NCBI GenBank assembly: GCA_964034945.1
Contig: OZ035960.1
Location: 76,603,331 to 76,667,330 of the forward strand
DNA length: 64,000 nucleotides
Direction of reading: 5' to 3'
Source of the DNA: Chrysopilus asiliformis
Lineage: Eukaryota > Arthropoda > Insecta > Diptera > Rhagionidae
Shown in pieces: positions 49,301 through 57,490 of this stretch. The notes below the pieces were generated by a model. The model ran no database searches. It was not told the DNA's origin and saw nothing but the letters and a program-made list of their open reading frames with translations. The translations under genes and the position numbers were made by a program. Each line of letters opens with the position of its first letter. Within the stretch, counting starts at the first letter, position 1.

Positions 49301-51769
49301 GACCTACCGTTTCGAATTTTAAAAATCTAACATAGCTAAAAACCTGCTCCTGGCAACGCAAATCATTTTGCAAAAAACCGCGTAAAAATCGGTCCAGTAG
49401 TTTTTGAGTTTTGTAATATGAAACAGACAGACAGACCAACAAACATCCATTTTTATATATATAGATATAAATTAGACGAATTGAAAATAACATTTAATTT
49501 TTCTATGCGTTTGTTCGCCCAAAAATTAATGTCAAAGTTTGATCTTAAAAGTTAAGAACACGTGTTTAGAAAAGCAAACGTAAATTTTTCGCAAATTGGT
49601 TTTGAATTCGAGAATTAGTACAATTTTGTTCTGAAATTTATCGTATCACCATTATATTTATCTATCTCTTACCAATAACGGAAAATCTCCATATACCATT
49701 TTAAGCTCGATTTTCAGACCATTTGTTCTTATAGTGGGCTAGGCCTATGATGCATTCTATTATATCCGCAATATTTTAATTATTGTATATAAAGTGGTTA
49801 AGATAATTAAAACTTACAATCATCAACGTTAATGTTTTTCCCATAATTTGGTTGAATAAATCCTGAGCCTGCGAACCACGTACCATGAAAAATTCAGTCA
49901 CAAATAGAAACTCTCGACAAGCATTATCGACGAGTGCGTACTGCTCAGACCGAAAAAGAGCCTCAAAAGTGTACTAAAAAGGAAAAAAAAAAATAATTTG
50001 TTTGTCTGTGAATTGAATTGGAAAAATATTTTTTTGTCAATTCTATTTCATATCTCAAATGTACACACACACACACATGCGAAACTTATTTTATGGATAC
50101 TTATTTCATTTAATTTTTATACCCGTATGGTGAAACCAAAGGGTATATTAAATTTGCCTTACCGTTTGTAACGCCAAGATCCCGTCATCACACAAAAAAA
50201 TCAATTACACCAGTGTGTTTAGAATGATAAAAATAATTGATTTTTGCATGTCCGTCCGTCTGTCTGTCTGTCCGTCTGTCTGTCTGTCTGTCTGTCCGTC
50301 TGTCCGTCTGTCCGTCTGTCCGTCTGTCCGTCTGTCCGTCTGTCCGTCCGTCTGTCTGTCTGTGGCGCGAATTGCGGGCTCACGGATTGAGCTAGACTTG
50401 AAATTTTACTCAGATTCGTTTTTCGTAAAATGCAAGGCTAAGTTCGTTAATGGGCAAAAATGGACCATTAGGGGGGTACCCCGCATACGAACGAAAACGT
50501 TTTTTGCGAATATCTCAAAAACGGCGCATCTTATCAAACAAGTGCTAGAACAAGTTATTTAGGATATGATTCTACATAAAACTCCCATACATCAAAATCC
50601 GATTGGAATAAATTTTAAAAAATCTTATTGGAAAGTTTGATTTGAAAGTGGAATTTTGGTACAACTGTTCGAATTTTGATACGAATATCACCATACGGGT
50701 CTCCAATGATTGCCAGATAGGCAATTATAGCTTTTGTTATGTTTTTTAATATAATCTTACTCGATTTTTTATTTGAGCATGAGGAACAATAATTGGAGCC
50801 TCAAGCTGCTGGTTGAGAATGTCGCCCCGATTTCCGATTGTGAAAACTGTGCTCTTGTTTTTTAAAGAAGCTGCTTTTGCAAACATGCCTCTGGATGCAG
50901 TATCTTCGATTCCCATTAAATCATCTTTTGTAACTGATTCTTCGAATTTAAGCCCGTTTAATCGTGAAGAATAGCTCTGGAAACGAAAACCAAAAGATAA
51001 TATCTCATAAAACGTCAAAATTGAAATTACCAACTTTAAAATAACTGTAATAGATTTTACTCATGGTATCAATATATTCGTTACAAATCTCTTGAGCCAC
51101 TTGCCGTTCATTAGATAAAATAAATTCAAAAAAGGATTTATGTTTTAAAAGCGCGTTTTGTGGCACTTGATAATTTGTCATTGGCTTTCGAAATTTGTAA
51201 ATCTGTTCCAGCAAATACGATCGAACTTTCGCCATTGCCTTAATTTTTAATCGCTTCAAGGTCTCGCTTACATCGTTGATAGATTTAGACTCTTTAAAAC
51301 TAAGCTCCTTTATAAAATTCAGTTTCTGATTCAATAGGTTTAGTTGTGTTGAGAACTGATGCTCCGTAATTGGAGCATCCATAATTGTTGAAATCATGTC
51401 TTCTGGAACAGCCAAATCTTCTATAAATTCAGATAATTGGGCTCTCAATGCTTGCCGGTTGGCTAAATGAACAGACATAGAGACAGATTTTTTTTGCAGC
51501 GTTGTAATTTCTGAACTTATATTGCTGAGAACATTTTGGAAGTTTAATAGCATTGCCTCCATCCTTTCCAATATTTCATCGCATTCTCCAATTTGATCAT
51601 GAAGTATGACGATATTTTGACTTTCTTTAATATAACTTTCAATCGATTTGTTCTCAACTTCCAAAAATTCTTTTTCTATTTGAATTGCATAATGACGAAG
51701 GTCAGTCCCAGTTTTTAAAACCTCCTGTATTTCGACATCGCCCAAAGTTGACAGATTTAAATCGGACAT
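33728..51769 (-). CDS. Vps52: Vps52, GARP/EARP tethering complex subunit (six-exon gene)
   Basis: Six exons join in frame to 658 residues (1977 nt with stop), close to the usual animal length minus the variable N-terminus. Family blocks appear in order: LKTGTDLRHY, IYKFRKPMTNYQVPQNALLK, KDDLMGIEDTA, LEAPIIVPHA, FEALFRSEQYALVDNACRE, ALDRYWD, RRYAEFS, RKEQLIYLINNYD and a C-terminal YHRFHKLL. The N-terminal third is rich in heptad-like leucines, as expected of a coiled coil. In other eukaryotes Vps52 joins Vps51, Vps53 and Vps54 (GARP) at the trans-Golgi or Vps50 (EARP) on endosomes to tether recycling vesicles before SNARE fusion. The first ATG has a good context (AATAATGTC). Introns are 58, 787, 2516, 5966 and 6738 nt. 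No frameshift or internal stop was seen, so it looks functional. Confidence 0.95.
34838..35170 (+). pseudogene. copia gag zinc knuckle and protease remnant
   Basis: CFKCGDFGHKMNMY matches the copia CCHC knuckle except that the fourth ligand Cys is Tyr. About 100 nt later SGCTAHLCGN matches the copia protease site, but the residue before SGCTAH is Asn instead of catalytic Asp. Stops interrupt the frame. It opposes Vps52 in orientation and probably belongs with the integrase piece at 38850-39190. Confidence 0.75.
35675..35790. repeat. Inverted second copy of the repeat at 20680-20830
   Basis: Contains GGTGTCTGTCTCGTAGAGAC and ATCCGCCTACAACGATCGCC, the complement of the copy upstream. Confidence 0.7.
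35793..36050 (-). mobile_element. DINE/INE-1-like element, copy 3, internally deleted
   Basis: Both ends are kept (hairpin TTGCCAATCTGGCAA and terminal CCATACGGGTATAA) but the microsatellite half is missing, leaving 258 bp. Confidence 0.82.
36260..36865. repeat. Rearranged copy of the 19320-20095 repeat
   Basis: Part Y (36262-36420, direct) is followed by part X inverted (36540-36865). A short degenerate stretch between them has no counterpart. Confidence 0.7.
36910..38570 (+). pseudogene. BEL/Pao retrotransposon remnant (gag and integrase, RT missing)
   Basis: The gag start region ELEDLYCEVKCKILSLMYGK is at 36916-37128 and a second gag block CSKLDTNSQAKWDEL is near 37440. From 37700 several frames give integrase-domain pieces (HLELVSDLTSDAFIASLKRF, FVSAPRLLAELQDQF, AAIKSAKTLLYNTFQ, CQIEAVLNSRPI), then the C-terminal VVNVCTKAETIRL near 38480. 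Protease, reverse transcriptase and RNase H are absent. Frameshifts and stops are numerous. No LTRs were found. Confidence 0.8.
38850..39190 (+). pseudogene. copia integrase remnant
   Basis: TDNGTKYCNTEFNKYLAEQG and TAQQNGVAG match the integrase core, with the DNG aspartate kept. The catalytic Glu that normally follows NGVA is Gly here. After a frameshift near 39000, MARCLLIQSGLSALFWSKAV and IPFEKWTE continue the domain. Reverse transcriptase is not seen downstream. Confidence 0.8.
39191..39944. other. Unassigned intron sequence
   Basis: The first part may be a copia continuation (VLVKNPNKDKLAQR frame). Two similar phrases (TCTAGTTTTTGA) near 39470 and 39614 suggest old repeats. No gene. Confidence 0.45.
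39945..40215 (-). mobile_element. Diverged DINE-like element, second subfamily
   Basis: Matches the element at 48121-48562 (GGAGTAGTCCGATTG, CATATTCTAAACA, CACGGACGGACAGA words). It has a shorter microsatellite than the main DINE family. Confidence 0.6.
40296..40850 (+). mobile_element. DINE/INE-1-like element, copy 4
   Basis: Full-length layout, with T-rich sequence at both ends, in Vps52 intron 5 about 250 nt from exon 5. Confidence 0.9.
41096..41216 (-). CDS. Vps52: Vps52 exon 5
   Basis: Acceptor ATTTCAG, donor GTAAGT. The first base completes the Arg codon, then 40 codons starting YWDSMQAAIWPRFELVFRLN. Phase agrees on both sides. Confidence 0.93.
41272..41390. repeat. Short imperfect repeats
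   Basis: AAACTAGTTCGTCCTAA occurs twice (41317 and 41364), with several inverted or direct TAGGCYAAACTA words between. Position is about 60-170 nt upstream of exon 5 in the direction of transcription. Confidence 0.7.
42227..42559 (+). mobile_element. BEL/Pao 5' LTR
   Basis: It starts TGTTCGGTAC and ends TTCCAACA, giving the TGTT...AACA terminal pair. It contains a TATA-like TGTATATAAATAATG (42411) and an AATAAAAG (42437). A likely primer-binding site TTGGTGACCCCGACGTGA follows at 42563. No 3' LTR exists in the window. Confidence 0.72.
42580..45142 (+). pseudogene. BEL/Pao gag-pol, truncated in reverse transcriptase
   Basis: An ATG at 42580 opens a gag frame that shifts near 42650. The frame from 42722 is cut by TAG at 43013, then runs open from 43025. 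Order in the 43025 frame: Pao gag domain (IKIPTFDGSYLKWTEFHDLF, residues about 70-230), zinc knuckles CSCCKQVNHRLHKC (about 266) and CENCLQPGHAVNAC (about 301), both with all ligands, aspartic protease ILDTGSQNNF (about 393), then the start of reverse transcriptase (KLRVVFDASAKT, about 674). A DINE inserted at 45143 ends it. RT palm, RNase H, integrase and the 3' LTR are missing, so it cannot transpose by itself. Confidence 0.9.
45143..45662 (-). mobile_element. DINE/INE-1-like element, copy 5
   Basis: Reverse orientation; CAAAAGCTATAATTGCC joins the BEL/Pao reverse transcriptase directly and the other end is ACGGGTATAAA. Retroelement sequence does not resume after it, so a deletion accompanied or followed the insertion. 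Confidence 0.9.
45663..47182. other. Unassigned intron sequence
   Basis: AT-rich. The first part (ACCACTGCACCGACTTTCAT) resembles Helitron-type leaders. Frames at 45874-46258 lack domains. Confidence 0.45.
47183..47301 (-). CDS. Vps52: Vps52 exon 4 (codons 370-409, split last codon)
   Basis: Acceptor TTTTTTTTAG, donor GTAAGT. It encodes KHLETYIQDCFDAIAMFLCI and ends two bases into the Arg codon completed by exon 5. Confidence 0.93.
47470..48710 (+). pseudogene. pogo/Tigger-like transposase remnant
   Basis: WIEDGTRKRMP resembles the CENP-B-type HTH region. EYTPDQVFNVDETSLF (about 47885-47933) holds the first catalytic Asp, followed by TKTEKHSPGFKLTKDRITFL. After an inserted DINE-like element (48121-48562) it resumes with KKWVTPAGFSSWFHKCFDAE and LLVIDNAPGHLY, which has the second Asp. 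The third acidic residue block is absent. Frameshifts and an odd inserted segment near 47575-47660 show it is dead. It is on the strand opposite Vps52. Confidence 0.82.
48121..48562 (-). mobile_element. DINE-like element, second subfamily, inside the Tigger remnant
   Basis: AAAAGCTACAATTGCC at the left, GACAGACAGACGGACAGACA inside and a TATAGTAGTATA-type terminus at the right give the DINE layout in reverse. It splits the transposase between two adjacent domain blocks, so its borders are reasonably sure. Confidence 0.72.
49075..49465 (-). mobile_element. Helitron H1, short copy with both ends
   Basis: On the minus strand it starts A-TCTATATATATAAAAATGG and ends GGGTCTGCTAG-T. It has only about one and a half 120-bp units and a CCAGTAGTTTTTGAGTTTTG block absent from the long copy, so the interior is chimeric or diverged. 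Confidence 0.8.
49818..49973 (-). CDS. Vps52: Vps52 exon 3 (codons 318-369)
   Basis: Acceptor CCTTTTTAG and donor GTAAGT give 52 codons, phase 0 at both sides. It encodes YTFEALFRSEQYALVDNACR and a conserved hydrophobic stretch. Confidence 0.93.
50114..50748 (+). mobile_element. DINE/INE-1-like element, copy 6, in Vps52 intron 2
   Basis: Full layout with an expanded microsatellite. Its 3' tail ends about 13 nt from the exon 2 donor. It takes up most of the 787-nt intron. Confidence 0.9.
50250..50363 (+). repeat. GTCC/GTCT microsatellite in the DINE
   Basis: About 114 bp of GTCY tetranucleotides, against 20-30 bp in the other copies here. The frame across it (50215-50562) only translates the repeat. 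Confidence 0.95.
50761..50976 (-). CDS. Vps52: Vps52 exon 2 (codons 246-317)
   Basis: Acceptor TTTCCAG, 72 codons, donor GTAAGA. It contains EESVTKDDLMGIEDTASRG, a family hallmark. Intron 1 upstream is only 58 nt. A DINE element begins about 13 nt past the donor. Confidence 0.95.
51035..51769 (-). CDS. Vps52: Vps52 exon 1 (codons 1-245)
   Basis: It carries the start and the N-terminal coiled-coil region. It ends after codon Lys (SYFK) at donor GTTGGT, which has GT but a poor +3 to +5. A stronger GTAATT lies 4 nt further but would shift the frame to an early stop. Conserved protein alignment (SYFK joined to SYSSRL) supports the weaker site. Confidence 0.9.
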
Positions 51770-52360
51770 TATTTATAATAGTTTATTAAGTATTTTAATA
51801 GTATTCGACAATTAGTTTTAATCCAAACAAAAATATAGAATGACATCTATCACTCAAGACAAGTTATGCTAGAGTAACTATATGATACTAAAGTGGGTGA
51901 GTTCTTTTGTTATCTCAGAGTACTCTGATTGGATTTAAAATTTTTGGGACAGATGTATTTCGTCACGTACCCAAGTGATGAAAAAATGAAGTGCAGCACT
52001 GGGATGTGTGAGACACGTAGTATTTGACGAAAATTTCAAATATGCCGGGCTGCGGTTGACTGAACTGAAAACGGTTTAATTTTCTTGATACATCCGTGCG
52101 AACCGTCGTGGCGTTAGCAATGAGCTAATATGCCAAAAATACAATAGTTGAAGAGAAGAAATATGCTTTTTAAATCGACATGAATTTTTCTTGCATTTAA
52201 TATAAAAATAAAACCATTTAAGAAGCGGTAAATATGGATTTTAGTAGTTTTCCTGTTCTACTTTTCCATGCGTTAAAACAACGACCAAGAAACACATAAT
52301 TACCATTGATTATATACACATAGATATGGAAAGATTTTAAAAAAATCTTTTCGACTGTTC
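51770..52360 (-). promoter_or_regulatory. Probable Vps52 5' UTR and promoter region
   Basis: The region upstream of the ATG has no recognised transposon in its first about 300 nt. I see no clear TATA box at a useful distance. A block near 52092-52140 (CGTGGCGTTAGCAA) resembles one at 27565-27605 inside a pogo-like element, so part may be repeat-derived. Start sites are unknown. Confidence 0.4.
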
Positions 52361-52799
52361 CCGCAGTGGCGCTAGCATCAAGAGCTTTGTCTAAGCATGC
52401 ACAAGATCATTTGCAAGAGGCAAAGGGCATTCTCATCAATGCTCACACAAGTAAACAAGTTTTAAGCTCTGGAAGTGTAGGTCAGCAAACTCGCTTGCGA
52501 TGGGAGTTGAAAGGCCAGGGACGAAGGGAGCGTGATTTATGCCATCTGATTTAAACCTTTGATGGAATAGTTTGTTTTTCAGCTGAATTTTTAAAAAGTA
52601 TTTGTTGGATTTTTTTAAATTTAGACTTTAGTCATTGATTAATTGGATTACGATTATGATTTTGACATTTAATTAAGATATTTTAAATCTTTATTAGAAT
52701 TTTGTAGATTTGCGTTTAAATTTTTGACTCCGGCTACGTTTTTTGGACAACGATTTTTAATTCACGGTAATTTGTTTTCTTTAAAACCCAATATGCGAT
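52361..52799. other. Unassigned sequence
   Basis: The 62-codon frame at 52366-52554 has no recognised domain. The rest is AT-rich. Confidence 0.4.
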
Positions 52800-53200
52800 C
52801 AGCTGTTCGTTCATATAAAAATTGCTGGAATGTTAGGAAACCCGGTTCTTTTTTTATCATTTTTCAAAATACTTGATGTTAGAAAAACCGTTTGGTTGAA
52901 ACACTGCGGGGATATAAATTTGGAAATTTCATTTGAACAGAAGTTTGAAGAAAATTCAAAATTATGTTTTTTAGGTTATATTTGCCACTCATTAAAACTA
53001 AAAATACAATGCCACAATTGCATAGCACATGATAAATCAAAATCCTGATTTCCTCGAAAAATATAACTTAATAAAACTGAAAGCCTATAAAACAAGCAAT
53101 TTGTCTGAGTTTGGGTCATTAACAATTCCTTCCCAAGTATTTGAAAATCAGCTAAATATTATATTTGACGAATTTCAAAAAATATTTTAACTCGTCAAAT
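52800..53200 (+). pseudogene. Possible DNA transposase C-terminal fragment
   Basis: Translations give SKLCFLGYICHSLKLKIQCH with a C-x2-C-like pair, then in another frame SEFGSLTIPSQVFENQLNII. These faintly recall the C-terminal part of P-element/THAP9-type proteins. The match is weak and rests on pattern only. Confidence 0.3.
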
Positions 53201-53320
53201 CCAACACCAATATTTTGGATGCTCATATTTTTCCTCTTATTAACGAAAAAATTACACAATGGCCAGGTTGCAACGATTAGTCATTTGTCGTAATACGGAT
53301 AATAATAATTTTACTCGGTG

Positions 53321-53659
53321 TTAAAATAAATAAAAAAACACTTTAAAAAACAAGTTTTATAACCTTATACACTTTCAAAATGCACTAAAAAGTAAAAAAC
53401 AAGTTTAAAGTTTCACAAAAAAATGTTTTTATAAATTACGTGTTGTTGTGAAAATATAAAGTGTGCTGCGTTGCACAGTATGAAACCGCTATTACAGATT
53501 CAAGAGCAACGTCACACACTTTATATTTTCACAATAACACGTAATTTATAAAAACATTTTTTTGTGAAACTTTAAACTTGTTTTTTACTTTTTAGTGCAT
53601 TTTGAAAGTGTATAAGGTTATAAAACTTGTTTTTTAAAGTGTTTTTTTATTATTTTATA
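53321..53659. repeat. Long foldback, arms about 145 bp
   Basis: The left arm (53321-53465) and right arm (53513-53659) are near-perfect complements (AAAAAACAAGTTTTATAACC; TTATAAATTACGTGTT), separated by about 47 nt. AT-rich; no target duplication resolved. Confidence 0.88.
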
Positions 53660-53689
53660 CTTTTTAGTCTTGAATTAGCCTACCAAAAA

Positions 53690-54135
53690 CCTCCAGAAAA
53701 GATCTTTCGCGGGAAATTTGAGCAAAAGGAAACTCACGTTATATTTGCAGGACATTCCGTTATCCTTACAGAATTTCAAATGTCAGAATCGGATTCAGCG
53801 ACCCCAAAAACCCCCTAATGCCTTTTTTTCCCGGAAAAAAATGGGAAAAGGATATGTGCGTCATCCTTACAGAACTTTTCGTTTTGAATTTTTAAAATCT
53901 AACACCGAATTCGTGATCAGCGACCCCGAAAACCTCCTGATGCCAGTTTTTCCCGGAAAAATGGGAAAAAGGATATTTGCGTTATCCTTACAGGACCTTC
54001 CGTTTTGAATTTTGAAAATCTAAGACCGAATTCGTGATCAGCGACCCCGAAAACCCCCTGATTCCCTTTTTTCCCGGAAAAAATGGGAAAAAGGATATTT
54101 GCGTTATCCTTACAGGACCTTCCATTATCCTTACA
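53690..54135 (-). repeat. Helitron H1 tandem units
   Basis: GCGACCCCRAAAACCYCCTR words near 53797, 53920 and 54040, about 120 bp apart, in reverse orientation relative to 31232. Helitron ends are not seen here. It abuts the foldback. Confidence 0.8.
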
Positions 54136-54904
54136 AGGATGGAGTAGTAAAAATATTGAACTGCCACCGGAACTACGCAAGGTGACAAAATTTCATCTTC
54201 CTAGGTTGCATAGTTTCGGAGATATAAGGTTCCAAAGATTCCAGAGATAGACACATAGGTAGCCACATAGGTCGCGACAATCCAACTTAATAGAAAGTGT
54301 ATAAAAAGGGTTTATATTTACTAGTGTAAAAACGAAGGATAAATCATTGAGAAAGTCAATCGTCGAAGGTCGAGAAAAGTAAAAGGCTCATAAAAGAATC
54401 AAATACTCCTGACTGCAATATCTAAATCTAAAACAGATACTAGATTCTGCTTTTGAAAAATATATTTAAAATGATATTTTTTGTACGGCTTTTGTAGCAA
54501 ATTGTTTCGATTCAACAGTTTTCACACAATGTTTTTTAATCGCAAAACATTTGAATTTTTAAAAATTCTTCTAAAACCACAAATTTTCATATTTTCAGAA
54601 TGTTGAAATAGAAACTCACACATGAGCAAAGAGATCACAGAAATTGTACCGATTCGATGCATTAATTATGCCTGTGTGTGTACAGATTTTCATTCAGCCG
54701 CCCCTTTCGCACTGGCCCGAAAGCGCCTAAAAGCTCTTTTAACTAAGAAAATATCAACGAAATTCAGAAATCGTACACTCAGTGACATCTAGTGCGAAAG
54801 CATGTAGTTCAAGAATCCATATCTATGTGTATATAATCAATGTAATTACCAATCTAAACAAAAAAAGAAGTCACGAAACACAACACACAACATCCCACAA
54901 TCAA
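54136..54904. other. Unassigned sequence
   Basis: No gene or repeat end recognised. AT-rich. Confidence 0.4.
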
Positions 54905-55192
54905 TGAGTGTGTTTACATAAGAATTCCCTTTGAGGCGGCACGTCTTTCGCTCCGGCCAAGTGAAGGTGAGGGACGCAGTGGGGAGGGAAACCAAAAAGA
55001 GCGAACGAAGTTTAGATTCACTTAAAATTATCGGTCGCAAACCGGTTTGAGTCTGGTTGTTGAAACCTGTGTCGTTTAGTTTTGTTGATGAAACTGGTTT
55101 AGTAAATCCAGATGAAGCGAACCGTATGCACACGGCAGAAACATGACGAAAGACGTGCCACCTCAAAGTGAATCCCAATGTAAGCACACTCA
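54905..55192. mobile_element. Inverted-repeat MITE
   Basis: TGAGTGTGTTTACATAAG on the left pairs with a right end reading TGAGTGTGCTTACATTGG when inverted. A longer inner block, TTTGAGGCGGCACGTCTTTC, is also inverted. Minus-strand frame 54846-55226 is its shadow. Confidence 0.8.
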
Positions 55193-56048
55193 ATGTGCGT
55201 TTTCGTTTTTGACACGGTGTTAGCACCTTACGCCTGGTGCCAAGAAAAACTGTTCGAATTTGCCACTTTGGCGTCAGATGATTCTGACACCGGCTGTTCG
55301 AGTTTAGCTCTTTTGACTCTTGATGGTAGCACCGCTGGACCTAGTCTTGGTACGGGAGCAAATGACACCAAGAATCGGTCGGTCGTTATTTTGAATCTTA
55401 AAGTTTTTTTTGCAGACAAAAATCATGTTAGAAGAAAGGAAATGTGAAAGTCTCGACGGCTAATTATTTATCAATCAAAACGAGCGATAGATACATGCTA
55501 AACAATTGGCTAAATGCTAAAATATGATATTTTCTTGAAATAGTAGATGACTTGATTAAAACTGAACTGTCCCTCAAATTCTATAAATTCGATTATGCCT
55601 GTGTTGATTTATATTAAATCCTGTGAGCGAAGAAAGTCACTGTTCTTAGGTTGTGCGGCACTAGATTCTCCAAATAGCAAAGCTCATATAATTAAAATAA
55701 TCTTTAGCTTCCAATTGTGCAGCATAATATTCATCAAATTCTTTCAATAATTGATGAATAACAGCAAAACTTAATCCAAGAATTGACCGGCGATCTCCCA
55801 TTATGAAGGTTTTGACAGTTCTTCACTCCGGCATAATCGAACACGGGGACAGCACTCTTGGTAGCAGACTTCATTTTTGACAGGTAGCAATTGCTTCGGT
55901 GCCATGACTACGGTGCCAAAAACGAAAACGCCCAAGTAATCACCCTCTTTTATGTGGGTAATTCTCTGCTACTAAATCACGTAGGGCAATGCATATTTCT
56001 CCCTGCCTGTTTTTAGAGGACCCGAATCAATTTTTCGTCACAGATTTA
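55193..56048. other. Unassigned sequence
   Basis: Two overlapping frames at 55193-55447 have no domain. GCACCGAAGCAATTGC-type words suggest old repeats. No gene supported. Confidence 0.4.
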
Positions 56049-56672
56049 CAGCCTTATTCTGGCAAAGGTCACTAGTCACAACTCGATCACAAGAGCGAGG
56101 TGAATAACAAGTTGTGACTTTTTGGTATTCTCAGCGTTCAGTCACAATTTCGACTGATCTCAGCTACTGTCAAAACTGTGACCGACTCACAAGCAGGTAA
56201 CAAGATAAAAACAAGACAAAAAGAAACTATTTCCTGCACTATTTAATTGAATGTGATATTTCCAGAGTACAACGGAGACGATTTCTGGTCAATTGACAAA
56301 CAAAGAAGACTTTTTTGCGAAATAAGAAAATTTTTATTGAAAATGTTCAGGTTTCCAATAACATCCCACCTTTTTTTATAATTGAACACGCACGGCACAC
56401 ACGCACTTTCTCCACCATTTTCACAGATTTACAAATATTAAAATTACTTTAAAAACTAACAAAACCAAAAACTGAACTAAACTAAATAATCACAAAGCGG
56501 CTGTCAAATTTATTCACCATTCTGGAATTATACTGAGGTGAATTATTTGTTACGTTTCTTGTGACCCAACGCCAAGAATATGGAATACTCGGTCAGTCAC
56601 AAAGAAAGTAACAAGCCGATCGTCTCTAACGAGTTGTGACTTGTGACCAGTCATAATGCAAGAATAGGGCTG
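56049..56672. mobile_element. TTA-flanked MITE
   Basis: Ends CAGCCTTATTCTGGCA and inverted CAGCCCTATTCTTGCA, then GTCACAAGTCACAACTCG-like inner words. TTA at 56046-56048 and 56673-56675. The interior repeats GTCACAA words many times. Non-coding. Confidence 0.87.
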
Positions 56673-56812
56673 TTAGTCCCAGATAAGTCTGTGAAACAAA
56701 ATTTCTATATATTTGAGAAGCAAAAAAAACTTTTGCTTGAGCTTTTTATTTTCTCTAAGGCTCTCTGATGCTTTTGTCCATATTTCTTTACTGTACCTTC
56801 TTAAATGTTGTA

Positions 56813-56912
56813 CAGTAGAATCCCGATAATTCGTATTTCAAGGGACCATTAAATTCATACGAATTAGCGGGATATACGAATTATCGGGGTACGAATTATC
56901 GGGATTCTACTG
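56813..56912. mobile_element. 100-bp pogo-type MITE
   Basis: Termini CAGTAGAATCCCGATAATTC, perfectly inverted at the right end, with TA on both sides. The interior is almost all GAATTATCGGG/CCCGATAATTC words. It is a typical minimal pogo/Tigger derivative. Confidence 0.92.
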
Positions 56913-56914
56913 TA

Positions 56915-57490
56915 TAAACGTTTTTATCTGTACTGATTCGATGTCGTGTGAATAGCACCGAAGTGCTTCGTTGACGTTGAACAATTTTTTTTCAATGTTT
57001 CTTGGTTTCTGATCCATCCATTATTGCGGTTTAAAATTTTGTTTTTACTTTTTCTTACTTGTCTTTATAGTAAACGAAAGGCTTTTTCAAAAAAAAAAGT
57101 TAATTTGAATTCTTTAATTCCACAATATTTACTGGTTTTTAGTCTCAATGAACAATATACACTTCGTCTAAAGTAAAAACTATTAATAACTTTTGTTAAT
57201 TCAAATTAATCACCAATATTGTTAGTCACTATGAAAATTTTTATTGAATTTGGATTAGTACATATGATTTTGTATTTATATACACAAATTTTGATAAATA
57301 AATAATTGCTGTCACTGTCGCTGCAGGACGGTTGTGATCCGCTCTTAAATTTCATCGACTATTGCAGAAATTTTTCTCACATCACAAGCTGTGGAAGGCA
57401 TCGGCGTGCAATATCAATGGCCAAAGTGCGAGTTTCAAGATATTTTAACAGGGAAAATTTAATATTAAAACCAACGAAGTATATACAATA
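56915..57490. other. AT-rich, no gene seen
   Basis: No reading frame with a domain and no repeat ends. Confidence 0.45.

Larger units (their letters stand above)
47302..49817 (-). other. Vps52 intron 3 (2516 nt)
   Basis: It holds a Tigger-like transposase fragment split by a DINE-like element, and a Helitron H1 copy. 48715-49070 and 49470-49817 hold nothing recognised. Confidence 0.85.

Noticed and set aside
50215..50562. 115-codon frame with SVCPSVC repeats
   Set aside because: It is the translated GTCY microsatellite of a DINE element, not a protein.
54846..55447. Three overlapping frames as a gene
   Set aside because: They overlap the inverted-repeat MITE at 54905-55192 or lack any domain, and overlap each other on both strands.
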